Notes: a model not told the origin generated them from the sequence alone. Shown: positions 17,338 to 26,659, counted from the stretch's first letter. The stretch is 64,000 nucleotides of DNA from Acidocella facilis ATCC 35904 (GCF_000687875.1 NZ_JHYG01000003.1:186001-250000), one strand, 5' to 3'. Numbers and translations: made by a program.

Positions 17338-17430
17338 GGCGGTCCTTGCGCTGGAAATGCAGCGCCGCCGCAAAGGCCGCGCATGAGGCGGGTGAAGCAA
17401 TCCGCGTGCCAGCGCTGCACCGCGTGGCGT

Positions 17431-18333
17431 TCAGCCCTGCGGCGCCGGCCACAGCCAGGCCGCCCCGCGCACCCCCGAACTATCCCCATGCTTCGCCTTC
17501 ACGATGTGCGGCGCCACCTGGTCCGAGAACACATAAGGCCGCATCAACCCGGGCAGCTGCTCATAGAGATGCGCCATATTGGACACCCCGCCGCCGAGCA
17601 CGATGCAGTCCGGGTCGAGCAGATTGGTGATCACCGCCAGCGCCCGGGCCATGCGGTCCGCGTGCCGGGCCAGCGCCGCCTGCGCCTTGTCGTCCCCGGC
17701 GGCGGCGCGCTCGGGCAGCGAGCCGGCATCGTGATAGCCCGGCCCGTCACATTCGCGCGCCAGCGAGGGGCCGGCCAGATACAGCTCCAGGCAGCCGCTC
17801 TGCCCGCACCAGCAACGCGCCAGCGGCAGCTCATCCTCCCGTGGCCAGGGCAGGGGGGTATGGCCGAACTCCCCGGCCAGGCGGTGCCGCCCTTCCAGTA
17901 TCCGCCCATTCACCACAATCCCCGCCCCGGTGCCGGTGCCGATGATGATGCCGAACACCACCCCCGCCCCCGCCGCCGCGCCATCCACCGCCTCGGAGAG
18001 GGCAAAGCAATTGGCGTCATTCGCCACCCGCACCTCGCGCCCGAGCAAGGCGGCCAGATCGCGGTCGAAGGCATGGCCGTTCAGCGCGTTGGAATTGGCG
18101 TTCTTCACCAGCCCGGTGGCGGGCGAGATGCAGCCGGGTATCCCCACCCCAACCGTGCAAACCTGCCCGCTCTCCTGCTCCGCCTCGGCCACCAGCTCGG
18201 CGATGTTGCGCAACGCCGCCGCATAGCCGGGCGGGGTCGGGCGGCGGCGGCGCAGTATTTCGCGGCCATCCTGCGCCAGCAGAATGATTTCCGTCTTGGT
18301 GCCGCCGAGATCGATGCCGATGCGATGGGTCAT
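17431..18333 (-). CDS. ROK-family sugar kinase (fructokinase/GlcNAc kinase-like)
   Basis: ATP-dependent hexose kinase of 300 residues. The phosphate loop IGIDLGGTKTE lies at the start, ANDANCFALSEA contains the catalytic Asp, the second glycine loop is IIGTGTGAGIVVNG, and the ROK zinc site CWCGQSGCLE is complete with the preceding EFGH His. ATG 18333 begins exactly at the conserved strand. Fructose, glucose or N-acetylglucosamine are possible substrates. The distant NagA-MurQ fusion at 36870-38876 would need a GlcNAc/MurNAc kinase, which makes an amino-sugar role worth considering. Divergent from the TusA-like gene. Confidence 0.9.
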   Translation of the reverse strand: MTHRIGIDLGGTKTEIILLAQDGREILRRRRPTPPGYAAALRNIAELVAEAEQESGQVCTVGVGIPGCISPATGLVKNANSNALNGHAFDRDLAALLGREVRVANDANCFALSEAVDGAAAGAGVVFGIIIGTGTGAGIVVNGRILEGRHRLAGEFGHTPLPWPREDELPLARCWCGQSGCLELYLAGPSLARECDGPGYHDAGSLPERAAAGDDKAQAALARHADRMARALAVITNLLDPDCIVLGGGVSNMAHLYEQLPGLMRPYVFSDQVAPHIVKAKHGDSSGVRGAAWLWPAPQG

Positions 18334-18397
18334 AAGCCGGGTTCTGGGCCGAAACCTCATCTTGCTCAAGCCCGCGTGAAGGCGCATGATTCGCGCC

Positions 18398-18634
18398 ATG
18401 GGAGAAACTCTAATCGACGCGCAATACCAGAAATCGCCCATCCCCGTGCTGCGCGCCGCCCGCGCCCTGCGCGCCATGGCGCCCGGCGAGAAATTGCGCA
18501 TCCTGGCGACGGACCCAGGGGCGGTGGCGGATTTCCGGGACTTCTGCAAAACCAGCGGCCATGCCTTGATCGCCGCCAGCGAGGTCAAGGGTGTGTATAG
18601 CTTTTCGCTGAAACGCGGCGGCCAGCCCGGATGA
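18398..18634 (+). CDS. TusA-like sulfur-carrier-fold protein lacking the CPxP cysteine
   Basis: A 78-residue TusA/SirA-fold protein. In TusA the persulfide-carrying Cys sits in CPxPxL at the start of helix 1. Here the motif reads SPIPVLRA, with the codon TCG clearly Ser. The rest fits: DPGAVADFRDFCKTSGH and a C-terminal VKGVYSFSLKR strand. A second Cys (in FCKTSGH) is retained. Classical sulfur transfer through the first Cys is therefore impossible, and the protein is a divergent family member. Its stop overlaps the start of the HDAC-like gene by 4 bp, so the pair is coupled. ATG 18398 is used; 18386 is an alternative. Confidence 0.78.
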   Translation: MGETLIDAQYQKSPIPVLRAARALRAMAPGEKLRILATDPGAVADFRDFCKTSGHALIAASEVKGVYSFSLKRGGQPG

Positions 18635-19554
18635 GCGTGGCGCTGTTCACGCATCCGGCGGCGTTGGGGCATGATACCGGCCCGGACCATCCCGAATGCG
18701 CGGAACGGCTGCGCTACGTGCTGCGCGCCCTGGACGCGCCGGATTTCGCGCACCTGCTGCGCGAGCTGGCCCCCTTGGCCACGCCGGCGCAGCTGAAGGC
18801 CGCGCATGACGCGGATTACATCGACGCCGTGCTGGGCTGGTCCGGCGAACCCGTCCGGCAGATCGACGGCGATACGGTGTTCGGCCCCGGCACGCTTGAG
18901 GCCGCCTTGCGCGCCGCCGGGGGTGCGGCGGCGGCGGTGGATGCGGTGATGGAAGGCTGGGCCCAGGCCGCCTTCGTCGCCATGCGCCCGCCCGGCCACC
19001 ATGCCGAGGCCGACCGGCCGATGGGCTTCTGCGTCTTCAACAACGCCGCGGTGGCCGCCCGCCAGGCGCAGCGCCAATGGGGCCTGACGCGCATCGCCAT
19101 CGTCGATTTCGATGTGCATCACGGCAACGGCACCCAGCATATTTTCAGCGCGGACCCGCAGGTCTTCTACGCCTCCTCGCACCAATCACCCTGCTTTCCC
19201 GGCACCGGGGCGCAGAGCGAGACCGGGATGGGCAATATCCTCAACATCCCGCTGCCGCCCGGCGCCACCGGCGAGGTCTTCCGCGCCGCCTGGAGCACGG
19301 CCCTGCTCCCCCGCCTGGCGGATTTCGCCCCGCAGATCTTGATCCTCTCCGCCGGCTTCGATGCCCATGCCGCCGACCCGCTGGCGCAGCTGCGGCTGAA
19401 AGAGCCAGATTTTGCCTGGGCCACGCGTGAATTGCTGGCCATTGCCGATGCGCATTGCCCCGGCCGCGTCGTCTCGCTGCTGGAAGGTGGCTATGATCCC
19501 ACCGCTTTGGCGCAAAGCTGTGCTACGCATGTGCGCGCGCTGATGCGGTTGTGA
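18631..19554 (+). CDS. Histone-deacetylase-superfamily amidohydrolase
   Basis: Zinc-dependent deacetylase of 307 residues, class II/acetylpolyamine-amidohydrolase-like. Catalytic signatures: PPGHHAEADRPMGFCVFNN with the His-His pair, VDFDVHHGNGTQHIF with zinc ligands Asp and His, and LSAGFDAHAADPL. The N-terminal HDTGPDHPECAERL is typical of bacterial class II members. Likely substrates are acetylated small molecules or proteins. Translationally coupled to the TusA-like gene, and followed after 30 bp by xseB. Confidence 0.93.
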   Translation: MSVALFTHPAALGHDTGPDHPECAERLRYVLRALDAPDFAHLLRELAPLATPAQLKAAHDADYIDAVLGWSGEPVRQIDGDTVFGPGTLEAALRAAGGAAAAVDAVMEGWAQAAFVAMRPPGHHAEADRPMGFCVFNNAAVAARQAQRQWGLTRIAIVDFDVHHGNGTQHIFSADPQVFYASSHQSPCFPGTGAQSETGMGNILNIPLPPGATGEVFRAAWSTALLPRLADFAPQILILSAGFDAHAADPLAQLRLKEPDFAWATRELLAIADAHCPGRVVSLLEGGYDPTALAQSCATHVRALMRL

Positions 19555-19584
19555 TTCCCGCGCGGCGCGGCTACGGGAGCATTC

Positions 19585-19821
19585 ATGACTGATCAATCCG
19601 ATATTGCCGCCCTCTCCTTCGAGGACGCCCTGGCCGCCCTGGAAGCCATCGTGCGCGGGCTGGAATCCGGCCAGCAGAAGCTGGAAGATGCGATCACCGC
19701 CTACGAACGCGGGGCGGCGCTGAAGAAACATTGCGAGGAAAAACTGGCCCAGGCGGAAGCCCGGGTGCAGGCCATCGTGGCGCGGGCGGATGGCTCGCTC
19801 GCCCTCAAGGACGGAGAGTAA
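19585..19821 (+). CDS. xseB: Exodeoxyribonuclease VII small subunit
   Basis: A 78-residue XseB with the helical signature LSFEDALAALEAIVRGLESGQQ and LEDAITAYERGAALKKHCEEKL. It partners with XseA (not in the window) to degrade single-stranded DNA. It lies 4 bp upstream of ispA, the usual xseB-ispA order. Confidence 0.95.
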   Translation: MTDQSDIAALSFEDALAALEAIVRGLESGQQKLEDAITAYERGAALKKHCEEKLAQAEARVQAIVARADGSLALKDGE

Positions 19822-19825
19822 GACC

Positions 19826-20737
19826 ATGGCGCTTGATGTGGTACCCAAGCCGGACGCGCTGGGCGAGGCGCTGGCCGAGGTGGCAAGGCTGGTGGAGGCG
19901 CAGCTCGACGCGCTGCTGCCCGTGCCCGAGACCGCCGAGGCGAAGCTGATGGAAGCCATGCGTTACGCCGTGCTGAATGGCGGCAAGCGCATGCGCGCCT
20001 TTCTGGTGATGGAGGTGGCCAGGCTGTTCTCGGTCAACCGCACCTGTGCCGCGCGCGTCGCCGCCTCGGTGGAGATGCTGCACGCTTACTCGCTGGTGCA
20101 TGACGACCTGCCGGCGATGGACGACGATGATCTGCGCCGCGGCCAGCCCAGCTGCCACAAGAAATTCGACGAAGCCACCGCGATCCTGGCCGGCGATGCG
20201 CTGCAGACCCGCGCCTTCGAGGTGCTGGCCGAGGAAGACACGCATGGCGATGCCGAGGCGCGCATCGAGCTGGTGCTGGCACTGGCCTCGGCTTCGGGCA
20301 TGCGCGGCATGGTCGGCGGGCAGATGATCGACATGCAATCCGAGGGCAAGGAACTCTCGGGCGCCGAGATCACCCGGCTGCAGGCGCTGAAGACCGGCCG
20401 GCTGATCCAGTACGCCGCCGAGGCCGGGGCGATTCTGGGCCGTGCGCCCACCGCCCAGCGCCAGGCGATTGTCGCTTATGGCCGCGATCTGGGTGCCGCC
20501 TTCCAGATCTATGACGATGTGCTGGACGAGACCGCCACCGCCGAGGAAATGGGCAAGACCGCCGGCAAGGATGCCGCCTCCGGCAAGGCGACCATGGTCG
20601 CGGTGCTGGGGCTGGAGCGCGCCCGCGCCCAGGCCGAGCGCCTGGCTGAGCAGGCCGCGGCGCATCTGGAGAGCTTTGGCGAGCGCGCCGCGCTGCTGCA
20701 GGCGCTGGCCCGCTTCACCGTTTCACGCAAGAGCTGA
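19826..20737 (+). CDS. ispA: Polyprenyl (farnesyl/geranylgeranyl) diphosphate synthase
   Basis: Short-chain trans-prenyltransferase of 303 residues that condenses isopentenyl diphosphate with allylic diphosphates. The first Asp-rich motif is DDLPAMDDDDLRRG and the second DDVLDETATAEEMGKTAGKDA; GGKRMR binds the diphosphate. The fourth and fifth residues before the first motif (H-Y-S-L context) are typical of FPP synthases. The dxs gene that often follows xseB-ispA is not here; a terminator ends the unit at 20789-20818. Confidence 0.95.
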   Translation: MALDVVPKPDALGEALAEVARLVEAQLDALLPVPETAEAKLMEAMRYAVLNGGKRMRAFLVMEVARLFSVNRTCAARVAASVEMLHAYSLVHDDLPAMDDDDLRRGQPSCHKKFDEATAILAGDALQTRAFEVLAEEDTHGDAEARIELVLALASASGMRGMVGGQMIDMQSEGKELSGAEITRLQALKTGRLIQYAAEAGAILGRAPTAQRQAIVAYGRDLGAAFQIYDDVLDETATAEEMGKTAGKDAASGKATMVAVLGLERARAQAERLAEQAAAHLESFGERAALLQALARFTVSRKS

Positions 20738-20788
20738 GCGCGCTTTCAGCCGGTTGCCCAAAACCGCGCCGTGGGTGGAATCTGAAAC

Positions 20789-20818
20789 AGGCAGGGCCGG
20801 GTTCGGTCCTGCCTTTTT
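20789..20818 (+). terminator. Rho-independent terminator after ispA
   Basis: AGGCAGG paired with CCTGCCT, extended by three pairs including one G-T, followed by five T. It separates the housekeeping xseB-ispA unit from the xdh operon. Confidence 0.88.
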
Positions 20819-20843
20819 AAATGGCCGGGCGGGCAACTTACCG

Positions 20844-20890
20844 TTGACAGGCCGGGTGGGTGGGGTGGACACTCCGCGGGTTGGGACGGG
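20844..20890 (+). promoter_or_regulatory. Possible xdh promoter with G-tracts
   Basis: TTGACA at 20844-20849 is a perfect -35 hexamer, but the matching -10 position (GGACAC) is poor. Six runs of three or more G lie at 20854-20890 on the coding strand, directly ahead of the xdhA start; they could form a quadruplex or bind an activator. Confidence 0.35.
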
Positions 20891-20905
20891 TGTGGAGTAG
20901 AGCCA

Positions 20906-22327
20906 ATGAGCGTGCGGTTCCTGCTGGATGGCGAGGTGATCACGCTGGACGCGCCCGACCCCACCGGCACGCTGCTTGAATTTTTGCGCGGCCCGCTGCG
21001 CCGCACCGGCACCAAGGAAGGCTGCGCCGAGGGCGATTGCGGCGCCTGCACCCTGCTGCTGGGCACGCTGGCAGGCGAGGGGTGCAGCGCGCGCATCGCC
21101 TGGCGGGCGGTGAATAGCTGCATCATGTTCCTGCCGATGCTGCATGGCAAGGCGCTGCTCACCATCGAGAGCCTGGGCGGCGCGCATCCGGTGCAGCGCG
21201 AAATGCTGGAGCGGCACGGCTCGCAATGCGGCTTCTGCACGCCGGGCATCGTGATGTCGCTCTATGCGCGCAGCATCGGCGCGCTCGGGGCGGAGCAGAG
21301 CGTGGCTGATTGCCTCGCGGGCAATCTCTGCCGCTGCACCGGCTATGGGCCGATTCTGGCGGCGGGTGCGGCGGTGGCTGCGGCCCCGCGTGACGATGCG
21401 GCCATTATCGCAGCGCTGCGAAAACTGCGCGACGCTCCCGGCGCGATCAACTATCAGGGCCGCCGCGCCTTCCTGCCGCAAACCGTCGAGGAGCTGGCGG
21501 CACTCTATCTGGCGCACCCCCAGGCGCGGCTGGTGGCAGGGGCGACGGATGTCGGGCTTTGGGTGACCAAGCAGCAGCGCGTGCTGGACGAGCTGATCTT
21601 CATCGCCGACATCGAAGCGCTGCGATTTATGGAGGAGACGCCGGACGGGCTGCGCCTCGGCGCGGCTTTGCGCTATGCCGAGGCGCAAGCCGCACTGGCG
21701 CGGCTGCATCCGGCTCTGGGCGAGCTGGTGCGGCGGATCGGCGGGGCGCAGGTGCGCAATGCCGGGACCATCGGCGGCAATATCGCCAATGGCTCGCCGA
21801 TCGGCGACATGCCGCCTTCCCTGATCGCGCTGGGGGCAACGCTGACGCTGCGCCGGGGGGCGGAACGCCGGACCATGGCGTTGGAGGATTTCTTCCTGGC
21901 CTATGGCAAGCAGGACCGCCAGCCGGGCGAGTTTGTGGAAAGCCTGTTCATCCCCCGGCCCGAGCCTGACGCGCTGATCCTGATTGCGAAATTATCGAAG
22001 CGCTTCGATAGCGACATCGCCGCCGTTTGCGGGGCGATCCATCTGCGGGTGGAGGATGGCACCATCACCCAGGCGCGGCTGGCCTTTGGCGGTATGGCCG
22101 GCACGCCGAAACGGGCGGCTCATGTTGAGGCGGCGCTGACCGGCGCGCCCTTTACCGCAGCCGCGCTGGAGGCGGCGGCATCGTTGATCGGGCAGGATTT
22201 TGCGCCGCTTTCGGATGTGCGGGGCACGGCTGCCTATCGCCTCACCGTGGCGGCCAATCTGCTGCGCCGGCTCTGGGCGCAATCCCAGGGCGAAATCGCC
22301 AGCGTGCTGGAGCTGGCCGATGGCTGA
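20906..22327 (+). CDS. xdhA: Xanthine dehydrogenase small subunit (2Fe-2S, FAD)
   Basis: Electron-transfer subunit of 473 residues. The plant-type 2Fe-2S cluster binds through GCAEGDCGACT plus the later NSC (about 35-75). The second cluster binds through CGFCTPG and CRCTGYGP (about 105-150). The FAD domain follows, with VAGATDVGLWVTK and NAGTIGGNIANGSPIGDMP. Together with xdhB it oxidises hypoxanthine and xanthine to urate, passing electrons to NAD. The stop overlaps the xdhB start by 8 bp. First gene of the 13-gene unit. Confidence 0.95.
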   Translation: MSVRFLLDGEVITLDAPDPTGTLLEFLRGPLRRTGTKEGCAEGDCGACTLLLGTLAGEGCSARIAWRAVNSCIMFLPMLHGKALLTIESLGGAHPVQREMLERHGSQCGFCTPGIVMSLYARSIGALGAEQSVADCLAGNLCRCTGYGPILAAGAAVAAAPRDDAAIIAALRKLRDAPGAINYQGRRAFLPQTVEELAALYLAHPQARLVAGATDVGLWVTKQQRVLDELIFIADIEALRFMEETPDGLRLGAALRYAEAQAALARLHPALGELVRRIGGAQVRNAGTIGGNIANGSPIGDMPPSLIALGATLTLRRGAERRTMALEDFFLAYGKQDRQPGEFVESLFIPRPEPDALILIAKLSKRFDSDIAAVCGAIHLRVEDGTITQARLAFGGMAGTPKRAAHVEAALTGAPFTAAALEAAASLIGQDFAPLSDVRGTAAYRLTVAANLLRRLWAQSQGEIASVLELADG

Positions 22328-24635
22328 CCGCGAGATCCAGACCCTGGGCGCCGTCTCCCGCCCCTTGCCGCATGACAGCGCCGCGGCGCAGATTTCCGGC
22401 ACCGCGCTTTATGCCGATGATGTGCCCGAGGCCGCCAACATTCTGCATGGCGCCTTCGGCCTTTCCACAATGGCGCATGCGCGGCTGACCGGGCTTGATC
22501 TCTCTGCCGTGCAGTCCGCCCCCGGCGTGGTGGCGGTGTTTTCCGCCATCAACATCCCCGGCAAGAACGATGTCAGCCCCTTCGCCGGGGATGACCGGCT
22601 CTTCGCGGAAGATGAGGTGGTCTATCACGGCCAGGCTTTGTTCCTGGTGGTCGCCAGCTCCCATCAGGCGGCGCGGCGGGCGGCGAAACTGGGCAAGGCC
22701 GCGTATGAGCCGTTGCCGCCCTTGCTTTCCATTGCCGAAGCGCTGGCGGCGGACAGCCTGATCGAACCCGCCCAGAGCATGGGGCGTGGCGATGTGGCGG
22801 CGGCTTTGGCGGCGTCGCCCCATCGGCTCTCCGGCCGGCTGGCGATGGGCGGGCAGGATCATTTCTATCTCGAAGGCCAGATCGCGGTGGCGACCCCGCA
22901 GGAGCAGGGGGGCATGCATGTGCTCTCCTCCACCCAGCATCCGAGCGAGGTGCAGCATATCATCGCCCGCGTGCTCGGGCTGGCCGATGCGCAGGTGACG
23001 GTGGAGGTGCGCCGCATGGGCGGCGGCTTTGGCGGCAAGGAGACCCAAGCCTCCTTGTTTGCCGCCGGGGCGGCGCTGGCGGCGGCGGCGGCCGGGCGGC
23101 AGGTGAAGATCCGCGCCGACCGCGATGACGACATGGTGCTCACCGGCAAGCGGCATGAATTCGAGACCGGCTACGAGGTCGGGTTCGATGAGGAGGGGCG
23201 GATCGAAGCGGTGTCGATGGAGCTGGCCTCGCGCTGCGGCTGCTCGGCGGATCTCTCGCAGGCGATCAATGACCGGGCGATGTTCCATGCGGATAATTGT
23301 TATTTCTACCCGGCGGTGAAGATCCTCTCGCACCGGGCGAAAACCCATACCGTCTCCGCCACCGCCTTTCGCGGCTTTGGCGGGCCGCAAGGGATGATCG
23401 TGGCGGAGCGGATGCTGGACCATATCGCCCACGCGCTGGGCAAGGACCCGCTTTCGGTGCGGCTGGCCAATCTCTACGGGCCGGGGCGCGATCTCACCCC
23501 TTATGCGATGCAGGTGGCGGATAATGTCGCCCCGCAGATCATCGCGGATCTGGTGGCCAGCAGCGATTATACGGCGCGGCGCGCGGCGGTGGCGGACTGG
23601 AATGCGCGCCATCGCATCATCAAGAAAGGCATCGCGCTGACGCCGGTGAAATTCGGCATCTCCTTCACCACCACCCATCTCAACCAGGGCGGGGCGCTGG
23701 TGAATATCTATACGGACGGCTCCATCCTGCTGAACCATGGCGGCACCGAGATGGGGCAGGGACTGATGATCAAGGTGGCGCAGGTGGTGGCCGATGTCTT
23801 CGCGGTGCCAGTGGCGCAGGTGCGCATCTCCTCCACCCGCACGGACAAAGTGCCCAACACCTCCGCCACCGCCGCCTCCTCGGGGTCCGACCTCAACGGC
23901 ATGGCGGCCTTCAATGCGGCGGCGGCGATCCGCGCCCGGTTGGTGGAGTTTGCCGCCGGGCATTTCGGGGTGGAGGAGGAAGCGGTGCGCTTCACGCCGG
24001 ACGGGGTGGTCGCCGGGGCGCAGATTGTGAGCTTCGCCAGGCTCTGCCAGCTGGCCTATCTGGCGCGGGTCTCGCTCTCCGCGACCGGGTTTTATGCCAC
24101 CCCCGCCATCCATTATGACCGCGCCAGCCATACTGGCCGGCCTTTCTATTACTTCGCCTATGGCGCGGCGGTGGCGGAGGTGGCGCTGGATACGCTCACC
24201 GGCGAGCATAAGGTGCTGGCGGTGGATATTCTGCATGATGTCGGCAAATCGCTGAATCCGGCGATCGATCTCGGCCAGATCGAGGGCGGGTTCATCCAGG
24301 GCATGGGGTGGCTGACCACCGAGGAGCTGGTGTTCGACGCCGATGGCCGGCTGCTCACCCATGCGCCCTCGACCTATAAAATCCCGACCGCCTCGGACCG
24401 TCCGGCGCGGATGAAGATCGAGCTGTGGGCGCCGGGAGAGAATGCCGAGCCGACCATCCATCGCTCGAAAGCCGTGGGCGAGCCGCCGTTCATGCTGGCC
24501 AATGCAGTGTTCTGCGCCCTGACCCAGGCGGTGGCGGCGAGCGTGCCGAGCGGCGGGTTTCCGGCTTTGGATGCGCCGGCGACGCCGGAGCGGATTTTGG
24601 CGGCGATTGCGGCATTGAGGGCGGGTCATGGCTGA
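22320..24635 (+). CDS. xdhB: Xanthine dehydrogenase molybdopterin-binding subunit
   Basis: Catalytic subunit of 771 residues, the usual XdhB length. Molybdenum-cofactor contacts include RRMGGGFGGKE, AFRGFGGPQG and GGTEMGQG; the catalytic Glu is in the C-terminal AVGEPPFML. It hydroxylates purines at the Mo centre. The start ATG 22320 lies within the xdhA stop (8-bp overlap), and its own stop overlaps xdhC by 8 bp. A longer frame to 22200 lies inside xdhA. An 852-codon antisense frame here is a codon-bias shadow. Confidence 0.95.
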   Translation: MADREIQTLGAVSRPLPHDSAAAQISGTALYADDVPEAANILHGAFGLSTMAHARLTGLDLSAVQSAPGVVAVFSAINIPGKNDVSPFAGDDRLFAEDEVVYHGQALFLVVASSHQAARRAAKLGKAAYEPLPPLLSIAEALAADSLIEPAQSMGRGDVAAALAASPHRLSGRLAMGGQDHFYLEGQIAVATPQEQGGMHVLSSTQHPSEVQHIIARVLGLADAQVTVEVRRMGGGFGGKETQASLFAAGAALAAAAAGRQVKIRADRDDDMVLTGKRHEFETGYEVGFDEEGRIEAVSMELASRCGCSADLSQAINDRAMFHADNCYFYPAVKILSHRAKTHTVSATAFRGFGGPQGMIVAERMLDHIAHALGKDPLSVRLANLYGPGRDLTPYAMQVADNVAPQIIADLVASSDYTARRAAVADWNARHRIIKKGIALTPVKFGISFTTTHLNQGGALVNIYTDGSILLNHGGTEMGQGLMIKVAQVVADVFAVPVAQVRISSTRTDKVPNTSATAASSGSDLNGMAAFNAAAAIRARLVEFAAGHFGVEEEAVRFTPDGVVAGAQIVSFARLCQLAYLARVSLSATGFYATPAIHYDRASHTGRPFYYFAYGAAVAEVALDTLTGEHKVLAVDILHDVGKSLNPAIDLGQIEGGFIQGMGWLTTEELVFDADGRLLTHAPSTYKIPTASDRPARMKIELWAPGENAEPTIHRSKAVGEPPFMLANAVFCALTQAVAASVPSGGFPALDAPATPERILAAIAALRAGHG

Positions 24636-25533
24636 GTGGATCGAAGCGCTACGATCCTGGCTGCCGCGTGGTCCCGTGGCGCTGGTCAGCGTGCTGGCAA
24701 CCGAAGGTTCGGCGCCGCGCGGGGCGGGGACGAAGATGCTGGTGTCTGCCGAGGCGATTTTCGGCACCATCGGCGGCGGCAAGCTGGAATTCACCGCCAT
24801 CGCCCAGGCAAGGGCGGCGTTGGGGCGGGCACCGGGGAGCTGGGCGGTGCAGGATTATCCTTTGGGGCCGCTGCTCGGCCAATGTTGCGGCGGCCGGGTG
24901 CGGCTGCTGGTCGAGCATCTTAACCCGGCTTCCTGTGGGTTTTTGCAGGCGGAGCCGGGGGAGACGCTGGTGGCGAGGCTGGCGGAAGGGCGCATCGAGC
25001 GGGCCTATGGCGGGCGGTTGGCGACATCGCTGCCTCCCGCGCGCGGGGCGTTGCCGGGGGCGGGGGCAAGCTTTGTCGAGCCGGTGGAGATCACCAGCCG
25101 GCCTGTGCTGCTGTTCGGGGCCGGGCATGTCGGCCAGGCGATGGCGCGGGTGTTTGCCGGGCTGCCGCTTTCGCTCGGCTGGTTCGATGTGCGGCCGGAG
25201 CTGGCCGGGCTGCCCGGGCTGGTCTGCTGCACGGCGGAGGAGATGCAGGCGCTGCTGGCAGAGGCGCCGCCGGAGGCGGCGGTGCTGGTGCTCACCCATG
25301 ACCATCAGCTGGATTATGCCCTGGTGCGCGCCGCCTTAAGCGGGCCGGCCGGGTTTGTCGGCATGATCGGCTCGGGCACCAAGCGGGCGCGGTTTCTCGC
25401 GCGGCTGGCCGCCGACGGGGTGGACCCGGCGCGGCTGACCTGCCCGATCGGTTTGGCGGGGGTGGCCGGCAAGCAGCCGGAGGTGATCGCGGTTTCGGTC
25501 GCGGCACAGCTTTTGAGCCTGGGGGTGGGATGA
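24628..25533 (+). CDS. xdhC: XdhC molybdenum-cofactor chaperone
   Basis: Maturation factor of 301 residues that binds the sulfurated molybdenum cofactor and inserts it into XdhB. It has the XdhC/CoxI N-terminal signature VSVLATEGSAPRGAGTKMLV and GTIGGGKLE, the GQCCGGRV motif, and a C-terminal Rossmann domain with GAGHVGQAMA and LTHDHQLDYALVRAAL. Start and stop both overlap neighbouring genes (8 and 4 bp). Confidence 0.93.
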   Translation: MAEWIEALRSWLPRGPVALVSVLATEGSAPRGAGTKMLVSAEAIFGTIGGGKLEFTAIAQARAALGRAPGSWAVQDYPLGPLLGQCCGGRVRLLVEHLNPASCGFLQAEPGETLVARLAEGRIERAYGGRLATSLPPARGALPGAGASFVEPVEITSRPVLLFGAGHVGQAMARVFAGLPLSLGWFDVRPELAGLPGLVCCTAEEMQALLAEAPPEAAVLVLTHDHQLDYALVRAALSGPAGFVGMIGSGTKRARFLARLAADGVDPARLTCPIGLAGVAGKQPEVIAVSVAAQLLSLGVG

Positions 25534-26000
25534 GCGCGGATGAGGATTTGCTGCGGCGGAGTTTCGCGGTGGCGGCAAAGGCGCGCGAGGCGGGGTGCCA
25601 CCCGTTCGGCGCGCTGCTGGCCGGGCCGCAGGGCGCGGTGCTGATGGAGCAGGGCAACGGGTTTCTGCCCGACCATGACATGACCGGCCATGCCGAGCGC
25701 ATTTTGGCCGGGCGGGCCAGCATCGCCTATGGCAGCAAGTTCTTGGCCGATTGCACGCTCTATTCCAGCGCCGAGCCCTGCGCGATGTGCGCCGGGGCGA
25801 TCTATTGGGTCGGGATCGGCCGGGTGGTTTATGGGCTGAGCGAGGCGGCGCTGAAGGCGCTGACCGGGGACCATGCGGAGAACCCGACGCTTGATCTGCC
25901 CTGCCGCACGGTGTTCGCCGCCGGGCAGCGGGCGGTCGAGGTGGTCGGCCCGCTGCTGGAGGATGAGGCGCTGGCGCTGCATGACGGGGTTTGGGCATGA
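25530..26000 (+). CDS. Nucleobase deaminase, guanine-deaminase type
   Basis: A 156-residue zinc deaminase of the cytidine-deaminase fold. The catalytic HAE is in MTGHAER and the zinc cysteines in PCAMCAGA. Small enzymes of this group include the Bacillus GuaD guanine deaminase, which makes xanthine. Its place right after xdhABC fits guanine to xanthine. Cytosine or other aminopurines are alternatives. A 4-bp ATGA overlap couples it to the next gene. Confidence 0.85.
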   Translation: MSADEDLLRRSFAVAAKAREAGCHPFGALLAGPQGAVLMEQGNGFLPDHDMTGHAERILAGRASIAYGSKFLADCTLYSSAEPCAMCAGAIYWVGIGRVVYGLSEAALKALTGDHAENPTLDLPCRTVFAAGQRAVEVVGPLLEDEALALHDGVWA

Positions 26001-26659
26001 GCCGGGAGATTGAAGCCAGGCCCGCGCCCTTTGTGCTGGATATCGGCCGCGTGGCGCTGGTGATCATCGACATGCAGCGGGATTTTCTGGAGCCGGGCGG
26101 GTTTGGCGCGGCTTTGGGCAATGATGTGACGAAGCTGCGCGCCGCCATCGGCCCCATCGTAACCGTGCTGGCGGCGGCCCGGGCGGCAGGGATTTTGGTG
26201 GTGCATACACGCGAAGGGCACCGGCCGGATCTGGCGGATCTGCACCCGGCCAAGCATCGGCGGGCGTCGGGGATCGGCAGCGCCGGGCCGATGGGGCGGA
26301 TTCTGGTGCGCGGCGAGGCCGGGCACGGCATCATCGATGATCTGGCGCCGGCTGATGGTGAGCCGGTGGTGGATAAGCCGGGCAAGGGCGCGTTTTACGC
26401 CACGGATCTGGAGACGATCCTGCATAAGCGTAGCATCACCCAGCTGATCCTGGCCGGGGTGACGACGGAGGTGTGCGTGCATACCACGCTGCGCGAGGCG
26501 AATGATCGCGGCTTCGAATGTCTGGTGCTGGAAGATGGCACCGCCTCCTACTTCCCGGAGTTTCATCGCGCGGCACTGGAGATGGTCGCGGCCCAAGGCG
26601 GCATTTTCGGCTGGGTCGCGGCGAGTGCGGATGTCGCGGCGTCGCTGGCAGGGGCCTGA
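25997..26659 (+). CDS. Isochorismatase-family hydrolase, biuret/triuret-hydrolase-like
   Basis: Cysteine amidohydrolase of 220 residues. Triad: Asp in [15 protein letters not shown], Lys in [10 protein letters not shown], Cys in [26 protein letters not shown] and [18 protein letters not shown] are as in biuret hydrolase (BiuH) and triuret hydrolase (TrtA), and [18 protein letters not shown] matches the C-terminal part of that branch. It probably splits a linear ureide amide bond, releasing ammonia. Being between purine deamination/oxidation and an AtzEG-like amidase, triuret (a urate oxidation product) or biuret are good candidates. ATG 25997 overlaps the deaminase stop; an in-frame TTG at 25991 is an alternative. 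Confidence 0.85.
   Translation: MSREIEARPAPFVLDIGRVALVIIDMQRDFLEPGGFGAALGNDVTKLRAAIGPIVTVLAAARAAGILVVHTREGHRPDLADLHPAKHRRASGIGSAGPMGRILVRGEAGHGIIDDLAPADGEPVVDKPGKGAFYATDLETILHKRSITQLILAGVTTEVCVHTTLREANDRGFECLVLEDGTASYFPEFHRAALEMVAAQGGIFGWVAASADVAASLAGA

Noticed and set aside
22242-24800. 852-codon minus-strand frame
   Set aside because: Antisense to xdhB, whose cofactor motifs are intact; the frame has no domain and a His/Arg-rich composition.
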